Source of the DNA: Sansalvadorimonas sp965221135
GTDB taxonomy: Bacteria; Pseudomonadota; Gammaproteobacteria; Pseudomonadales; Endozoicomonadaceae
NCBI GenBank assembly: GCA_965221135.1
Contig: CBDCRZ010000157.1
Span: forward strand, 1-64,000
Direction: 5' to 3'
DNA length: 64,000 bases
Numbering within the stretch: position 1 is the first letter of the stretch; each line of letters begins with the position of its first letter. Shown in pieces: positions 61,719-64,000 of this stretch. The position numbers and the translations under genes were made by a program. Below the pieces are notes generated by a model. It made no database searches. It was not told the origin of the DNA and saw only the letters and a program-made list of their open reading frames with translations.

Positions 61719-62372
61719 ATGATAATACTCTTTGCAGGGCAGAAAGGCGGCAGCGGGAAATCCACCCTGGCCAGTAATGCTGCGGCTTGGTTGGCTTCCC
61801 AGGGGAAAGATGTCGTTCTCGTTGATGCGGATCGACAGGGGACATGCTCCCGGTGGGCGGAGTACCGAGAGGAAGCCGGTAACCTGCCCGTGGTGCATTG
61901 CATTCAGAAGTACGACCGCATCACCAATACCCTCAAAGACCTTGATAGCCGTTACGGCTATGTGGTGTGTGATGTCGCTGGCCGTGACAGTCAAGAAATG
62001 CGCTCAGCGTTCCTGGCCGCTGATGTTGCCGTGATTCCCTTCCGACCTTCCCAGGCTGATCTGGATACCTTGCCCCATGTTGCCGAGATCGTTTCAGCAG
62101 CAGCTGATCTGAACCCAGAGCTCACCTGTCGCGCCGTATTGTCATTGGCTCCAACGAATCCCGTTATCAATGAAGCAGAGCAGGCCACAACCTTCCTAAA
62201 GGAATATCCCGAGTTTACGCAGACCAAAACCATTATCCGGGATCGAAAGGTTTATAGGGATGCCATGAGTGAAGGAAAGGGGGTGACAGAAATGGGTAAC
62301 GCAAAGGCCAGAGCTGAGTTGAAAGCACTGATGCAGGAAGTGGTGCCCCAGGAGCAGGAGGCATTGTTATGA
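61719..62372 (+). CDS. parA: ParA-type partition ATPase (type Ib)
   Basis: 217 aa with Walker A QKGGSGKST, switch VDADRQGTCSRW, and VVCDVAGRDSQEM. Short, without an N-terminal helix-turn-helix, as in type Ib systems. It is followed, with a four-base overlap, by a small DNA-binding partner. It is unrelated in sequence to IncC of this same window, so it is a second, independent partition system. Confidence 0.9.
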   Translation: MIILFAGQKGGSGKSTLASNAAAWLASQGKDVVLVDADRQGTCSRWAEYREEAGNLPVVHCIQKYDRITNTLKDLDSRYGYVVCDVAGRDSQEMRSAFLAADVAVIPFRPSQADLDTLPHVAEIVSAAADLNPELTCRAVLSLAPTNPVINEAEQATTFLKEYPEFTQTKTIIRDRKVYRDAMSEGKGVTEMGNAKARAELKALMQEVVPQEQEALL

Positions 62373-62647
62373 GAAACCCCGCCAAGAGAGCCACCAAACA
62401 AACCAATGAGGAAGAGTTCATCCGGGCGGCAGACTCTCCCGATCATGATGTAGAACCCTGGAAACAGAATCTCAAAAAGAAGTATGACAAGACCACGGGA
62501 AAGACGATCAACGTCAGGCTGCCAGAACACTATGCCAAGTGTCTGGAGTGGTTGTCAGAACAGGACAACCGCAGTCAGCATGGCCAGCTGGTGTACTTGC
62601 TGTGTAATGCGATTGATCAGGCTATCGAAGAAGAGAGTAATACTTGA
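62369..62647 (+). CDS. ParG-like ribbon-helix-helix partition partner
   Basis: 92 aa. A charged, disordered N-terminus is followed by KTINVRLPEHYAKCLEWLSE, a ribbon-helix-helix motif. Small RHH centromere-binding proteins are the usual partners of type Ib ParA and repress their own operon. ATACCAT/GTATCAT-type motifs near 61690 and 62650 may be its operators. Confidence 0.75.
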   Translation: MRNPAKRATKQTNEEEFIRAADSPDHDVEPWKQNLKKKYDKTTGKTINVRLPEHYAKCLEWLSEQDNRSQHGQLVYLLCNAIDQAIEEESNT

Positions 62648-62681
62648 TTAGTATCATAATGGTATCAAATAGGTATCAAGC

Positions 62682-62873
62682 ATGAATGTTCCAAACAAAA
62701 AGCCCCGGCGTTCGCCGTCGCCATACTCCCCGACCGGGGAAGCAGTAGCGCAGGCAGAAAATGGCGAGTGGGTGTGTTACCCCGTCTACGTCATGCGACA
62801 GGAGACATACGAAGACCTCCCTTTCTGGGAACGCTTCCAGTACAGAGTCCGCCGGTTATTCTCGAAGAGCTGA
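62682..62873 (+). CDS. hypothetical protein, 63 aa
   Basis: MNVPNKKPRRSPSPYSPTGE, then EDLPFWERFQYRVRRLF. Basic ends, a few aromatic residues, no recognised family. It sits in line with the par genes. Confidence 0.5.
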   Translation: MNVPNKKPRRSPSPYSPTGEAVAQAENGEWVCYPVYVMRQETYEDLPFWERFQYRVRRLFSKS

Positions 62874-62910
62874 AACCTAACGAAACGTTTGTCTGATCAT
62901 CTGGACATTT

Positions 62911-63261
62911 ATGGAAATACAGAAAACGTACAACCTTGGCAGGGTTACAGGTCAGTACCATGTGAGTCACCACACAAACGTTCTTCTGCGTATTCTCCCG
63001 GGTGTCGATGGGCGCTGGATCGTTCAGACGACGACAGAAGGTGTGTCGGTCGTTCAAGAGTGTGTGCAGAAAGCTGCCAGTCTGGCTGGGCTGCAAAGTG
63101 TAGAAAGTGACGGTGATCGTATCGTGATGACCTGCAGTATGCCTAGGGAAGACGTTCGCTCTCTGATCGAGGACATCATCTGTCGCTATGACCAACTACT
63201 TAATGGCAGACTCAATTCAGAGTTTGGTGATAGTGAAACAATGGATGGTGTGCCGTTTTGA
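62911..63261 (+). CDS. hypothetical protein, 116 aa
   Basis: A soluble mixed alpha/beta protein: MEIQKTYNLGRVTGQYHVSH, LLRILPGVDGRWIVQTTTEG, and EDVRSLIEDIICRYDQLLNG near the end. Not recognised. Ends 13 bp before the 11-bp repeat array. Confidence 0.5.
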   Translation: MEIQKTYNLGRVTGQYHVSHHTNVLLRILPGVDGRWIVQTTTEGVSVVQECVQKAASLAGLQSVESDGDRIVMTCSMPREDVRSLIEDIICRYDQLLNGRLNSEFGDSETMDGVPF

Positions 63262-63273
63262 CAAGATAGGGTA

Positions 63274-63427
63274 ATACCATATTAATACCATATTAATACC
63301 ATATTAATACCATATTAATGCCATATTAATGCCATATTAATGCCATATTAATGCCATATTAATGCCATATTAATGCCATATTAATACCATATTAACACCA
63401 TATTAATACCATGTTAATACTATTTTG
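63274..63427 (+). repeat. 14-copy 11-bp direct repeat array, candidate centromere
   Basis: Fourteen contiguous 11-bp units of ATACCATATTA, with six central units having ATGCC in place of ATACC and the last three units diverged. Regular one-turn spacing and position downstream of the ParA/ParG-like pair suggest a parC-type centromere; replication iterons are the alternative. No promoter or gene is seen in 63430-63660. Confidence 0.75.
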
Positions 63428-63678
63428 ATGCTGTGTTGGCGCTCCAGAAGTATGATTTTTTCACTAGTATGTAGAACTTTTAATTCTTATCTCAATGGCA
63501 GGTTATCAAATAAAACGAAAAGGAAAGAAAGGCATGGAAAAAGGTCAAATGGAGACAAATGGAGACAAATGGGATTGTTTTTTAAACTTCTGCGAACTAT
63601 AGTTGTCAATATTGAAACCTGATACGTTACAGGTTACAGTAGAGTCATCTGGTAATAAGTAAAAAGGATTACTTTCTG

Positions 63679-63957
63679 ATGATTCAAAATTTCAAACACA
63701 AGGGACTGCAACAGTTCTATGACAGCGGCACAACAAAGGGGGTACGAGTCGATCACAGCGATAAGCTGAGTTTGATTCTAACAGGCTTGGATGCTGCAGA
63801 AAGTGTGTATGACATGAACGCCCCAGTCTTTGGTCTTCATGAACTGAAAGGTGATGAGAAAGGGACGTGGGCCGTTACAGTTAAGAAAAACTGGCGTGTC
63901 ACTTTCACTTTCGAGAACGGCCACGCATATGTGGTCGATTACAGGGATTACCATTAG
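63679..63957 (+). CDS. higB: HigB-type toxin (RelE superfamily)
   Basis: 92 aa with the HigB pattern: an opening IQNFKHKGLQQFYDSGTTKG, LHELKGDEKGTWAVTVKKNW near the middle and VVDYRDYH at the end. HigB is a ribosome-dependent mRNA endonuclease. In this family the toxin gene precedes higA, and the antitoxin would begin just after 63957; only 43 bases follow in the window, so it is cut off. It probably stabilises the plasmid. Confidence 0.9.
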   Translation: MIQNFKHKGLQQFYDSGTTKGVRVDHSDKLSLILTGLDAAESVYDMNAPVFGLHELKGDEKGTWAVTVKKNWRVTFTFENGHAYVVDYRDYH

Positions 63958-64000
63958 GTATCACTGTTTTGGCACACAGCCATAATGATAAAGGTGACAG

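Noticed and set aside
1..64000. tRNA or rRNA genes
   Set aside because: No cloverleaf with the conserved TTCRANY/arm pattern and no rRNA-like stretch was recognised by eye.

Overview
The window is mostly one large conjugative plasmid (or an integrated copy of one) whose backbone is a distant relative of the IncP plasmids RK2/RP4. It carries korA-incC-korB, the trbA-trbB...trbL-trbM mating-pair block, and the traC...traF-traG-traI-traJ / oriT / traK-traL-traM transfer block, all in RK2-like order. RK2 trfA is absent; the replication gene is a Rep_3 initiator with its own 21-bp iterons. I infer a marine gammaproteobacterium, most like Endozoicomonadaceae. The reasons are the OPR/RAP repeat proteins, the large GLUG-type surface protein, the attC cassettes and the many decaying group II introns and ISs. 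No rRNA or chromosomal marker fixes the taxon.

Layout. (1) 1-7.9 kb is a decaying accessory region. It has integron-type gene cassettes with attC sites (a DUF4231/SLATT membrane protein, an unknown protein, a frameshifted membrane protein), an IS1111-group IS110 element sitting inside an attC, group II intron 3' ends, a 21-copy 8-bp tandem array, a lone PD-(D/E)XK nuclease-like gene, an IS605-like hairpin cluster and IS66 fragments. (2) 8.0-11.6 kb is a 1217-aa YobI-type membrane P-loop NTPase. (3) 11.7-16.1 kb is the control and replication region: korB, incC, korA, a small membrane gene, rep and the iteron origin. (4) 16.1-27.1 kb is trbA to trbM, the P-type T4SS. (5) 27.1-31.5 kb is a 1-kaa surface glycoprotein-like gene inserted between two copies of trbM, then two identical MITEs nested in a palindromic element. 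(6) 31.5-44.6 kb is four tandem paralogous genes of about 1-1.2 kaa made of 42/43-aa helical repeats ending in a RAP domain; the first has a frameshift. (7) 44.7-54.6 kb is the Tra/oriT block. (8) 54.6-60.4 kb is a run of small leftward genes, several driven by one recurring terminator-promoter-operator-RBS cassette, an OmpA-type lipoprotein and kfrA. (9) 60.4-64 kb looks like part of a second plasmid maintenance region: a decayed replication/primase-like remnant, a frameshifted second kfrA, a ParA/ParG-type partition pair, a 14-copy 11-bp repeat array and a HigB toxin cut off before its antitoxin.

How it works together. Twelve exact copies of the 13-bp KorB operator TTTAGCSGCTAAA lie across 11.7-59.2 kb, from the control region to the small-gene block. 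With KorA and TrbA homologues, this indicates that replication/partition, the mating pore and many small genes form one KorB-centred regulon, as in RK2. The most unusual cargo is the OPR/RAP array. Its repeats are nearly identical except for one or two positions per unit, and the C-terminal RAP domain keeps nuclease-like acidic residues, so the array looks like a modular RNA-recognition family diversifying on a mobile element.
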